In this document: positions 1 to 6,524 of the stretch, in pieces
How the letters are laid out: each line of letters begins with the position of its first letter
How positions within the stretch are numbered: position 1 is the stretch's first letter
Assembly: GCA_017861355.1 (NCBI GenBank)
Contig: JAGFXQ010000179.1
Coordinates: forward strand, 1-7,087
Direction of reading: 5' to 3'
Length of the DNA: 7,087 nt
Origin: Bacillota bacterium
GTDB taxonomy: Bacteria > Bacillota > Clostridia > Lachnospirales > Lachnospiraceae
Notes under the pieces: model-generated
Told to the model about the DNA's origin: nothing
What the model saw: only the letters and a program-made list of their open reading frames with translations
Databases searched by the model: none
Position numbers and translations under genes: made by a program

Positions 1-2
1 TG

Positions 3-455
3 AATTATTTGAAAGCATATATCGAAATCCAGGAGGTTCGATTTAATAATAATATTGTCATCTATTATGAAGTGGATGACTCCCTGTTGGAGCATTCCGT
101 ATTCCGCCTTATGCTTCAGCCAATCATTGAAAACAGTGTCAATCATGGGATCCGATCCACGAATGCACGGTGTTGTATCAAAATCAAGGTACGCAGGAAA
201 ATGAATTATATCTGTGTTGATATTGTCGATAATGGCTGCGGAATGACAAAAGCAGTTCTAAAAGAGCTGAAAAATAAAATAAATGATGCGAAGTCCAAAA
301 ATATCGGTCTGACCAATCTGAACCGACGCTTAATTCTGCAATATGGGGAAGACAGCCGGTTAAAAATCTTGAGTAAAAAAGATATGGGAACCGTCGTAAG
401 CTTTCGAATACCAATCCGCGAGACCGGGAAAGAAAATATCATTTATACGGAATAG
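3..455 (+). CDS. YesM-type sensor histidine kinase, C-terminal end (partial at window start)
   Basis: This is the last 150 residues of a membrane sensor kinase that would phosphorylate a partner response regulator. The frame is open from base 3, and its first residues (NYLKAYIEIQEVRF) match the stretch just after the phospho-accepting histidine in the His_kinase family (YesM/LytS type). The gene therefore begins upstream, and the TTG at 9 is not a real start. The ATP-binding domain is visible in order: N-box QPIIENSVNHG (about 117-149), G1 box DNGCGM (228-245), a G2-like NIGLTNLNRRL (300-332) with Asn where Gly is usual, and a closing GTVVSFRIP. The histidine, HAMP and extracellular sensor regions lie outside the window. 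No response-regulator gene follows, so the partner is probably upstream. Kinases of this family commonly sit beside CUT1 sugar importers in Firmicutes, which fits control of the operon that follows. The family call is secure; the sensed signal is not visible. Confidence 0.9.
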   Translation, partial: NYLKAYIEIQEVRFNNNIVIYYEVDDSLLEHSVFRLMLQPIIENSVNHGIRSTNARCCIKIKVRRKMNYICVDIVDNGCGMTKAVLKELKNKINDAKSKNIGLTNLNRRLILQYGEDSRLKILSKKDMGTVVSFRIPIRETGKENIIYTE

Positions 456-681
456 CGGAACTATGTTCTATTAGAAAACTCTTTGCATCAGGTAAATAAG
501 AATTAAAGAAGTGAAAGTGATAAAAATGATACCAAGGAACAAAAAGACAGTAAAATATGCATTCTAATGTTAAAGCAGATACCTTTTTCAAAAATAGTAA
601 AGATGATAAGATTATTTCATTGAAAGGCCTTGTTCAATACGAATGGAAAGCCTTCAATAAAAAAATGGGAGGTATTAAATT
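456..681 (+). promoter_or_regulatory. Intergenic leader and probable promoter region of the importer operon
   Basis: These 226 AT-rich bases contain no convincing gene. The change from regulator to transport genes and the length of the gap make this the likely site of the operon promoter. The best sigma-A-like pair I can find is weak: TTCAAA at 588-593 and GATTAT at 610-615 with a 16-base spacer, each matching 4 of 6 consensus bases. It would start transcription near 622. I see no convincing terminator hairpin after the kinase gene, so some read-through is possible. The stretch ends in a strong ribosome binding site, GGGAGG at 667-672, placed 9 bases before the ATG at 682. No clear CcpA (cre) site was found. 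Confidence 0.4.
619..658 (+). repeat. Overlapping inverted repeats in the leader of the binding-protein gene
   Basis: ATTGAA at 619-624 is the reverse complement of TTCAAT at both 633-638 and 653-658. Pairing 619-628 with 650-658 gives nine base pairs with a single bulged A (ATTGAAAGGC with GCCTTCAAT). Pairing 619-624 with 633-638 gives a shorter alternative hairpin around an AGGCCTTG loop. The two TTCAATA copies (633-639 and 653-659) are 20 bases apart, about two helical turns. The outer hairpin ends only eight bases before the ribosome binding site. It could act as an operator for a dimeric regulator or as an RNA structure affecting translation or mRNA stability. The sequence alone does not decide which. 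Confidence 0.45.
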
Positions 682-2049
682 ATGAAACTGAAAAAAATTA
701 TGGCTGTCATTCTTGCTGCTTCTATGATGATGTCTTTAGCAGCATGTAGCAACAGTACGGACAGCGCGGAAAAGGCTCCAAGTAATGACACAACCGTTAC
801 AAAGGCACCGGATGCAGGTACCAACACTTCGGACGCTGAAGAAGCACATGATCCGGTATCGCTTCGTTTTTCCTGGTGGGGTGGAGATGCAAGACACGAA
901 GCAACCTTAGCGGTAATCGATCTTTTTGAAAAAGAATATCCTTGGATTACGATTGAAGCTGAATATGGTGCGCAGGATGGCTACAATGATAAACTTATGA
1001 CACAATTCGCATCAGGTACCGCTCCTGACATCATTCAGTTAGAAACAGGTGCTGCACCGGAATACTATGCACAGGAACAGCTTCTTGATCTTTCTTCAAC
1101 AAGCATTGATTTTTCCAATTTCGATCCGACATTTCTTGAGAATAACGGACAGTTCGGTTCCGGAAGCCAGTATGCCATTCCTATGGGTAAAGCAGGTACC
1201 GCAATCGTCGTTAATAAAGATTTAGCAGATAAGATTGGAATTGATTTCACCAAACCATATGATTGGAATCAGTTAATTGAATGGGGTAAGCAGGTTCAGG
1301 CATATGATCCTTCCTTATACCTGATTTCCGGTAATGAGACATACATGATGCCCTTTATATTACGTGCTATGGCAAGACAGATGAATGGTCTTCCGATTAT
1401 CAATGATGCAGATAATACGCTGAACATGACGGAAGAGCAATTTACTCAGGCATTAGAATTTATTAAGCAATTATATGAGAACAACGTAGCAGTTCCGTTA
1501 TCTTATATGGCTACCTACGGAGTGAACAACCAGGATGATCCTAACTGGATTGCAGGTAAATATGTAGCTTACGTTGGTTATACATCATCTGCAGATGTAA
1601 TGCAGGCAGCAAACCCGAATGCGAACTATATTGCAGGCAATCTGCCAGTATTTGCGGATCGTAAGAGTGATGGATGGGTGAATGACTGTCCTCAGTATGT
1701 TGGTATTTATGCAAAATCAAAGAATCCCGAAGAGGCAGCCTTATTCCTGGACTTCTTCTTTAATAATGAGGAAGCGATGAAGACTCTGGGCACAGTACGT
1801 TCCGTTCCGCCGACAGAAAAAGCACAGAAGATTACGTTAGAATCCGGTAAATTAAATCCTTTAACAAAGATGGCTGTTGATGTTAGTATGCAATACAATG
1901 GAAAATCCGATTCAGGTAAGACAACCAGTGCTGAGGTTTCTGCAATTCTCTGTACTGCATACGAGAATGTTGCTTTTGGTGAAAAGACACCGGCAGAGGA
2001 AGCAAAAGAAATTGTATCCTTAATCAATGATTATTTAGCTGCTCAATAA
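682..2049 (+). CDS. Sugar ABC transporter substrate-binding lipoprotein (SBP family 1)
   Basis: This is the extracellular sugar-capturing subunit of a CUT1 ABC importer, anchored to the outer face of the membrane. The 455-residue protein starts with a lipoprotein signal: basic MKLKK, a hydrophobic core, and lipobox SLAAC with the lipidated cysteine at residue 22. A flexible Ser/Thr/Ala/Asp-rich linker follows to about residue 57. The mature fold then begins at VSLRFSWWGG (59-68), typical of family 1 binding proteins, followed by the usual GTAPDIIQLE segment near 112-121. Length is normal for the family. The start is supported by GGGAGG eight to nine bases upstream. Two permease genes follow, and a beta-xylosidase lies after them, so the ligand is most likely a short xylo-oligosaccharide. 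That ligand is inferred from context only. The 156-base gap to the first permease holds a palindromic element that may allow this gene to be expressed above the permeases, as binding proteins usually are. Confidence 0.95.
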   Translation: MKLKKIMAVILAASMMMSLAACSNSTDSAEKAPSNDTTVTKAPDAGTNTSDAEEAHDPVSLRFSWWGGDARHEATLAVIDLFEKEYPWITIEAEYGAQDGYNDKLMTQFASGTAPDIIQLETGAAPEYYAQEQLLDLSSTSIDFSNFDPTFLENNGQFGSGSQYAIPMGKAGTAIVVNKDLADKIGIDFTKPYDWNQLIEWGKQVQAYDPSLYLISGNETYMMPFILRAMARQMNGLPIINDADNTLNMTEEQFTQALEFIKQLYENNVAVPLSYMATYGVNNQDDPNWIAGKYVAYVGYTSSADVMQAANPNANYIAGNLPVFADRKSDGWVNDCPQYVGIYAKSKNPEEAALFLDFFFNNEEAMKTLGTVRSVPPTEKAQKITLESGKLNPLTKMAVDVSMQYNGKSDSGKTTSAEVSAILCTAYENVAFGEKTPAEEAKEIVSLINDYLAAQ

Positions 2050-2083
2050 AACACTACTAAAAATTATATATTCTTCTAAGAGA

Positions 2084-2186
2084 GGGGCTGTTGCAAAATC
2101 AGAATGTCGACTAATTGTGGGAGTATCATCGTTCTTTTCAGAGTAAGCCACAATGGTTTCACATTAATTTTGCAGCAGCCCTTTTT
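2084..2186 (+). terminator. Possible leaky terminator or mRNA-stabilising hairpin after the binding-protein gene
   Basis: As RNA, the outer arms of the palindrome form a stem of about 15 pairs with a GC-rich base (GGGCTG with CAGCCC), followed directly by TTTTT at 2182-2186. That is the layout of a + strand intrinsic terminator, although the loop is much longer than usual. On the other strand no T-run follows the stem, so the polarity agrees with the operon. Partial termination, or protection of the upstream message from 3' decay, would yield more binding protein than permease. The first permease's ribosome binding site begins only 11 bases after the stem. Confidence 0.4.
2085..2181 (+). mobile_element. 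97-bp MITE-like palindromic element between binding-protein and permease genes
   Basis: The ends GGGCTGTTGCAAAAT (2085-2099) and ATTTTGCAGCAGCCC (2167-2181) are inverted copies, matching at 14 of 15 positions. The one mismatch would be a G-U pair in RNA. The symmetry continues inwards: AATGT (2103-2107) with ACATT (2161-2165), and ATTGTGG (2114-2120) with CCACAAT (2148-2154), around a 27-base loop. There is no coding capacity. The CTGTTGCAAA core of the ends resembles the terminal repeats of several insertion-sequence families (IS6 and IS1182 types, from memory), which suggests a non-autonomous miniature element. No target-site duplication is evident on either side, so transposon origin remains an inference. 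It could instead be a native intercistronic hairpin. Confidence 0.55.
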
Positions 2187-2192
2187 ATAAGC

Positions 2193-2200
2193 GAGGTGAT
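2193..2200 (+). promoter_or_regulatory. Ribosome binding site of the first permease
   Basis: GAGGTGAT is an eight-base match to the anti-Shine-Dalgarno end of 16S rRNA and lies five bases before the ATG at 2206. It sits just outside the palindromic element, so folding of that element need not hide it. Confidence 0.75.
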
Positions 2201-2205
2201 AGGGA

Positions 2206-3099
2206 ATGAAAAGTTCGAAAATTGCGAAGAGGGGTCAAAAGGCTTATATTTATATATTACCTTGGCTGATTGGTTTATTGGTATTACAATTATATCCTTT
2301 TATAGCATCTTTTATCTATTCGTTTACGAATTATAATGCATTCGGAAAAATGAATTTTATTGGTCTTGATAATTATATTAAATTATTTACCAAGGATAGA
2401 GAATTCTATAAATCCATCGGAGTTACACTGAAATATACATTATTAACAGTACCCGGTAAAATTATTTTATCTTTAGCTGTTGCAGTAATGCTGAATAAGG
2501 CAAGAAAAGGCATCGGCATCATGAGAACAATATTTTATCTGCCTTCCCTGTTCGGTGGCAGTATAGCAATTGCATTGTTATGGAAACTTCTGTTTATGGA
2601 CAGCGGCTTAATTAATTCTATTTTAAATTTCTTTCGAATCAGTTCGATCTCATGGTTAGGAGATCCTAAAGTTTCACTTGTTACACTTTCTTCATTAGAA
2701 ATATGGCAGTTCGGTTCTTCCATGGTTATGTTCCTTGCTGCTCTGAAGCAGGTACCACAATCTTTATATGAAGCAGCAGGAATCGATGGTGCGAACAGAG
2801 CTCAGGCTTTCTTCAGAATCACATTTCCTCAGATTACACCTATTCTGTTCTTTACGATCATCATGCAGACGATTAATGCTCTGCAGAACTTTACTTCAGC
2901 CTTTGTAATTACAAAGGGTGGACCGGTTAAATCTACATATATGTTGGGTTTAAAGCTTTATAATGATGGTTTCGCCTATTATAAAATGGGATATGCAAGT
3001 GCTTCTTCCTGGATTATATTCATGCTGATCTTAGTGATTACCCTGATCTTGTTTGGAACACAGAGATACTGGGTGTTCTATGAGGATGAAGTGAAATAA
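2206..3099 (+). CDS. Sugar ABC transporter permease, MalF/UgpA type
   Basis: This is one half of the membrane channel of the CUT1 sugar importer. The 297-residue protein has about six hydrophobic spans, near residues 13-40, 75-97, 105-131, 156-180, 208-228 and 265-285. The coupling (EAA) loop that docks on the ATPase is intact: EAAGIDGANRAQ from residue 189, followed by FFRITFPQITP. The early segment YILPWLIGLLVLQLYPF and the MNFIGLDNY loop are typical of MalF/UgpA-type permeases, and the length is normal. The start at 2206 is set by GAGGTGAT upstream. The second permease follows after a 48-base gap and would pair with this one as a heterodimer. No ATP-binding subunit is encoded nearby. Substrate assignment to xylo-oligosaccharides comes from the downstream beta-xylosidase. 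Confidence 0.95.
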   Translation: MKSSKIAKRGQKAYIYILPWLIGLLVLQLYPFIASFIYSFTNYNAFGKMNFIGLDNYIKLFTKDREFYKSIGVTLKYTLLTVPGKIILSLAVAVMLNKARKGIGIMRTIFYLPSLFGGSIAIALLWKLLFMDSGLINSILNFFRISSISWLGDPKVSLVTLSSLEIWQFGSSMVMFLAALKQVPQSLYEAAGIDGANRAQAFFRITFPQITPILFFTIIMQTINALQNFTSAFVITKGGPVKSTYMLGLKLYNDGFAYYKMGYASASSWIIFMLILVITLILFGTQRYWVFYEDEVK

Positions 3100-3134
3100 A
3101 CCATAGTTAGGAAAATGATGTTGAATAGAGAAAG

Positions 3135-3141
3135 AAGGCGA
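3135..3141 (+). promoter_or_regulatory. Ribosome binding site that favours the 3148 start of the second permease
   Basis: AAGGCGA at 3135-3141, with AAGG ending nine bases before the ATG at 3148, is a moderate Shine-Dalgarno match at good spacing. The in-frame ATGs at 3115 and 3118 have only AGGA at 3109-3112, two and five bases away, which is too close. They would also add a charged stretch (MMLNRERRRDY) before the usual N-terminus of the family. Confidence 0.5.
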
Positions 3142-3147
3142 GATTAT

Positions 3148-3996
3148 ATGAGTAAAAAAACAAAAAAGAAAATGCGTGAGGCTTTTGCATATGCTCGTTT
3201 AATAATACTTGGTTTAATCATGGTTTATCCTCTGCTCTGGATGTTTTTCGCCAGCTTTAAGTCGAATGAGGAAATCTTTGGCTCACTGAGACTCCTTCCC
3301 AAAAGCTTTAGTTTGCAGCCATATATCGATGGCTGGTCGAGTGCGGGAGGTATAAACTATGGCAAGTTCTTTTTTAATACATTTGTATTAGTTATTCCGA
3401 CTACGTTGTTAACGGTCTTATCAAGTACCTTAGTTGCTTATGGCTTTACCCGTTTTAATTTTAAAGGGAAGAAACAGCTGTTTGGACTTTTAATATCAAC
3501 ACTTATGTTGCCGAATGCTGTTATTATTATTCCCAGATACACAATATTCAGAACGCTGAATGTAATTGATACCTATTGGCCATTCTATTTGGCTGCAGTG
3601 TTTGCGTGTTATCCATTCTTTACTTATATGCTGATCCAGTTCATGAGAGGATTACCGTATGACTTGGACGAATCAGCGTATATAGATGGATGTGGAACCT
3701 TTCGGGTACTTTATCAGATATTATTACCCTTGCTGAAACCTGCAATTTTTTCGGCCGGATTATTCCAATTCTTATGGACCTATAATGATTACTTTAATTC
3801 TTTGATCTATATCAATTCGGTTAAGAAATTTACCATTTCCCTGGCTTTGCGCCTTTCCATCGATGCGGAAACGGTAGTTCAGTGGAATCAGGTAATGGCT
3901 ATGGCATGTGTTGCAGTAATTCCGGTTGTAATTCTTTTCTTTGTGGCTCAAAAATACTTTGTAGAAGGCGTTTCTACCACAGGACTGAAAGGTTAA
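3148..3996 (+). CDS. Sugar ABC transporter permease, MalG/AraQ type
   Basis: This is the second half of the sugar channel, partner of the preceding permease. From the preferred start at 3148 it is 282 residues; an in-frame start at 3115 would add 11. A basic N-terminus (MSKKTKKKMR) leads into the first membrane span LIILGLIMVYPLLWMFFASF (about 18-37). Other spans lie near 76-99, 110-128, 145-166, 195-215 and 248-268. The ATPase-docking loop reads DESAYIDGCGTFRVLYQI from residue 174, so the canonical EAA triplet is ESA here, a mild and tolerated change. The end, QKYFVEGVSTTGLKG, is the standard MalG-type C-terminus. Spacing of 48 bases from the first permease and the same strand indicate one operon. 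The next gene, the beta-xylosidase, begins after 64 bases. Confidence 0.94.
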   Translation: MSKKTKKKMREAFAYARLIILGLIMVYPLLWMFFASFKSNEEIFGSLRLLPKSFSLQPYIDGWSSAGGINYGKFFFNTFVLVIPTTLLTVLSSTLVAYGFTRFNFKGKKQLFGLLISTLMLPNAVIIIPRYTIFRTLNVIDTYWPFYLAAVFACYPFFTYMLIQFMRGLPYDLDESAYIDGCGTFRVLYQILLPLLKPAIFSAGLFQFLWTYNDYFNSLIYINSVKKFTISLALRLSIDAETVVQWNQVMAMACVAVIPVVILFFVAQKYFVEGVSTTGLKG

Positions 3997-4060
3997 TTCA
4001 GTAAATAGAAGGTTAATAGAGAAAATAAATAGTCATTTAAATTATTAAGGAGATCTACAT

Positions 4061-5644
4061 ATGGCTTATGCAACGAATCCGATACTTCGAGGTTTTAATC
4101 CGGATCCCTCTATCCTCAGAGTGGAACATGATTATTACATTGCAACCTCAACCTTTGAATGGTTTCCCGGGGTTCAGATCCATCATTCCACCGACTTGAT
4201 TCATTGGGAGCTGATTTGCCATCCACTGAATAGGCTTAGTCAATTGAATATGCTTGGAGAGCAGAGCTCCTGCGGTATCTGGGCACCATGCTTATCCTAT
4301 AGCGATGGCATATATTATCTGATTTATACGGATGTGAAATCCTTTATCGGAATGTTTAAGGATACACATAATTATCTTGTGACATCATCGGATATCAGAG
4401 GCCCATGGTCAGAGCCGGTCTATTTAAACTCCAGCGGGTTCGATGCATCTCTGTTTCATGATGAAAACGGTAAAAAATATCTGCTGAATATGTTGATGGA
4501 TTATCGTTGCTGGAACACGAAGTTCGGCGGGATAATATTACAGGAGTATTCACAGGAGAAGAAGGCCTTAGTTGGTGAGCCGATGAATATCTTTCGAGGT
4601 ACGCAGCTCAGGCTTACCGAAGGACCACATCTGTATCAGCAGGAAGGCTATTATTACCTGATGACTGCGGAAGGCGGAACAGGCTACGAGCATGCTGTAA
4701 CCATGGCACGCAGCAAGAATATCGAAGGACCGTATGAAGTTGATCCTCTCAATCCGATGTTAACCTCATTACACACTCCGAATAACCCACTTCAGAAAGC
4801 CGGCCATGCCAGTCTAACGAAGGGACACAATGGAAAATGGTATTTGGCTCATTTGTGCAGCAGACCCGTTGGGGATAACCGTATGTGCATCTTAGGACGG
4901 GAAACAGCACTGGAAGAGGTTGTATGGAAGGATGGCTGGCTGCGCCTTGCAAACGGGGGCAATTCTCCCTGTGAGCGAGTAGAAATTGAGGGGGCAGAGG
5001 TAGATTCGTCCTTAGATTGTAATGATTTAAGGGAAGACTTCGATGGTGATCCATGGAGTATTCACCTGCAAACCTTACGGGTACCGTTATCGGAACGAGC
5101 ATCCTTAACAGAACGTCCAGGATATTTACGTCTGTATGGCAGAGAATCCTTCACCTCATGTCATTACCAATCACTCCTGGCGCACAGGCAGCAAAGCTTT
5201 TATGTGGAGGCCACCACAAAACTGGATTTCCAGCCCAAAAGTTTTCAAACTATGGCTGGACTAGTCTATTATTATAATTCTCTCAGTTATTATTACTTAT
5301 ATATAACTGCGGATGAAGTGGCAGGGAGAGTATTAAGTATCATTTCCTGTATTCTCGGTAAAGGCAGTCAACCGGTAGGTGTAGGCATTCCGTTACCATC
5401 CGAGGGGGAAGTATATCTAAAACTGACGACAGAGAAAGAAAAAGCATATTTCTCGTATTCCTTTGATGATAAGAGTTATATCCGAATTGGTAAGGAGCTT
5501 GATGCTACCGTACTGTCCGATGATTATTATAATTCTACAGGTCATGTTATGTTCACCGGAGCATTTATTGGAATCTGCTGTCAGGATCTGAGTGGTCAGG
5601 GAACTTATGCAGATTTTGACTATTTTGAATATAAGGAACGATAA
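4061..5644 (+). CDS. Intracellular GH43 beta-xylosidase (exo-1,4-beta-xylosidase)
   Basis: This enzyme removes xylose from the non-reducing end of xylo-oligosaccharides. There is no signal peptide, so it acts in the cytoplasm on imported sugars. The 527 residues form an N-terminal five-bladed propeller (about 5-300) and a C-terminal beta-sandwich (about 325-527), as in Selenomonas beta-xylosidase SXA and Bacillus XynB (GH43 subfamily 11). The three catalytic residues are present: base Asp15 in NPDPS, pKa-tuning Asp128 in FDASLF, and acid Glu187 in TEGPH. Each is one position beyond the SXA numbering I recall (14, 127, 186). His249 and Arg280 (in LGRETA) likely correspond to the SXA residues His248 and Arg288. 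The C-terminal motif FTGAFIGICCQDLSG (498-512) is typical and supplies an aromatic residue to the active-site pocket in that family. The start is fixed by AAGGAG at 4047-4052. Side activity on arabinofuranosides is common in this family and cannot be excluded. Confidence 0.95.
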   Translation: MAYATNPILRGFNPDPSILRVEHDYYIATSTFEWFPGVQIHHSTDLIHWELICHPLNRLSQLNMLGEQSSCGIWAPCLSYSDGIYYLIYTDVKSFIGMFKDTHNYLVTSSDIRGPWSEPVYLNSSGFDASLFHDENGKKYLLNMLMDYRCWNTKFGGIILQEYSQEKKALVGEPMNIFRGTQLRLTEGPHLYQQEGYYYLMTAEGGTGYEHAVTMARSKNIEGPYEVDPLNPMLTSLHTPNNPLQKAGHASLTKGHNGKWYLAHLCSRPVGDNRMCILGRETALEEVVWKDGWLRLANGGNSPCERVEIEGAEVDSSLDCNDLREDFDGDPWSIHLQTLRVPLSERASLTERPGYLRLYGRESFTSCHYQSLLAHRQQSFYVEATTKLDFQPKSFQTMAGLVYYYNSLSYYYLYITADEVAGRVLSIISCILGKGSQPVGVGIPLPSEGEVYLKLTTEKEKAYFSYSFDDKSYIRIGKELDATVLSDDYYNSTGHVMFTGAFIGICCQDLSGQGTYADFDYFEYKER

Positions 5645-5670
5645 ATCACTATCGTATTTGTTAATGTAAA

Positions 5671-5677
5671 AAGGAGG
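5671..5677 (+). promoter_or_regulatory. Ribosome binding site that sets the transketolase start at 5684
   Basis: AAGGAGG is a near-perfect Shine-Dalgarno sequence. It lies six bases before the ATG at 5684 but directly touches an in-frame ATG at 5678, which is too close to be used. The shorter start removes only two residues (Met-Ile). Confidence 0.8.
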
Positions 5678-5683
5678 ATGATT

Positions 5684-6508
5684 ATGAACTACAGTAAGGA
5701 ATTGATTGAAGACTTAAATCAAAAGGCGAAGAAGCTCCGAAAGGATGTCGTAATCAGTATTGGAGTCGGTGTAGCCGGACATATAGGGGGATCAAATTCT
5801 GCAGCTGATATTGTGACAGCGCTCTATTTCTATAAGATGAAACATGATCCGAAAAATCCCAAAATGGCAGACAGAGACCGTTTCCTTTTGAGTAAAGGTC
5901 ATGTTGCGATATTACAGTATGCCGCATTAGCGGAAGCAGGTTATTTCCCTGTGGAGGATCTGAAGAATACGAAGGAGATCGGCTTTTACCTGCAAGGGCA
6001 TCCGGATGTCTTGAAGACACCGGGAATCGAAGCAGGGACCGGGTCGCGTGGACAGGGATTATCAATCGGTTTGGGTATGGCGCTTGGAATGAAACTGGAC
6101 CATATTGATCGAAAAGTATATGTATTGGTTGGCGATGGTGAGATTGCCGAAGGTCAGATATGGGAAGCTGCGATGGCAGCCAGTGCTTTCAAAGCAGATA
6201 ATCTGGTAGCAATCGTAGACCATAACAAGTTGCAGGCAAACGGAAAGATAGAAGATCGGTTTGACAGTCTGCCATTGATTCCAAAATGGGAAAGCTTTGG
6301 CTGGAACGTAATAGAAATAGACGGTCATAATATGGAAGAAATCCTGGAAGCACTCGATCATGCAGATACCATAAAAGGCAAGCCAACCGTGATTGTAGCT
6401 CATACGGTAAAGGGGAAGGGCGTCAGCTTTGCGGAAAACGTGGTCGGCTTCCACAACGGTATGTTAACGGAAGAGACGTATGCACAGGCATTAAAAGAAT
6501 TGTCGTAA
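5684..6508 (+). CDS. Transketolase N-terminal (thiamine diphosphate-binding) subunit
   Basis: This is the first half of a split transketolase, which moves two-carbon units between sugar phosphates (for example from xylulose 5-phosphate) in the non-oxidative pentose phosphate pathway. It is 274 residues from the preferred start, normal for the split form. The cofactor and active-site landmarks are present: His33 in AGHIGGS, His73 in SKGH, His106 in QGHPD, and the thiamine diphosphate/Mg motif GDGE (150-153) closing with DHNKLQANG (Asn181). One departure is Arg122 in TGSRGQGLS, where Leu or a similar residue is more usual (TGSLGQGL). It works only together with the C-terminal subunit, whose gene starts 16 bases downstream. 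Placement after the xylosidase fits disposal of xylose carbon. A dihydroxyacetone synthase-like or other transketolase-family role is less likely given this context. Confidence 0.93.
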   Translation: MNYSKELIEDLNQKAKKLRKDVVISIGVGVAGHIGGSNSAADIVTALYFYKMKHDPKNPKMADRDRFLLSKGHVAILQYAALAEAGYFPVEDLKNTKEIGFYLQGHPDVLKTPGIEAGTGSRGQGLSIGLGMALGMKLDHIDRKVYVLVGDGEIAEGQIWEAAMAASAFKADNLVAIVDHNKLQANGKIEDRFDSLPLIPKWESFGWNVIEIDGHNMEEILEALDHADTIKGKPTVIVAHTVKGKGVSFAENVVGFHNGMLTEETYAQALKELS

Positions 6509-6524
6509 TGGGGAGGTTAAAAAA

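Noticed and set aside
9..11. TTG as a start codon for a short 148-residue kinase-like protein
   Set aside because: The frame is open to the window edge and the preceding codons (Asn-Tyr) continue the conserved NYLKAYIEIQ motif, so the gene is simply cut off upstream.
456..600. Intrinsic terminator after the kinase gene
   Set aside because: No stem with a following T-run could be found. A-rich and T-rich patches occur, but none pair convincingly next to each other.
2076..2190. Target-site duplication flanking the 97-bp element
   Set aside because: Flanks were compared for 4 to 8 bases (for example CTAAGAGA against TTTTATAA) and no convincing direct repeat was seen.
2115..2336. A 73-residue reading frame overlapping the palindromic element and the first permease
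   Set aside because: It has no ribosome binding site, runs through repeat DNA, and shadows the permease gene in another frame.
3115..3147. Upstream ATGs as the start of the second permease
   Set aside because: The Shine-Dalgarno-like AGGA is only two to five bases from them. The start at 3148 has better spacing and gives the N-terminus usual for the family.
3989..4017. Direct repeat AAGGTTAAT at 3989-3997 and 4009-4017, 20 bases apart, at the end of the second permease
   Set aside because: It is short and AT-rich, partly inside coding sequence, with no symmetry or nearby promoter to give it a role.
4749..5277. Other-frame open reading frames inside the GH43 gene, on both strands
   Set aside because: They have no ribosome binding sites or recognisable motifs and lie entirely within a well-supported gene.
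5678..5680. ATG directly after AAGGAGG as the transketolase start
   Set aside because: It touches the ribosome binding site, leaving no spacer. The ATG six bases further on fits.
5754..6454. Minus-strand open reading frames across the transketolase gene
   Set aside because: They are antisense shadows of a conserved gene, without start signals or family resemblance.
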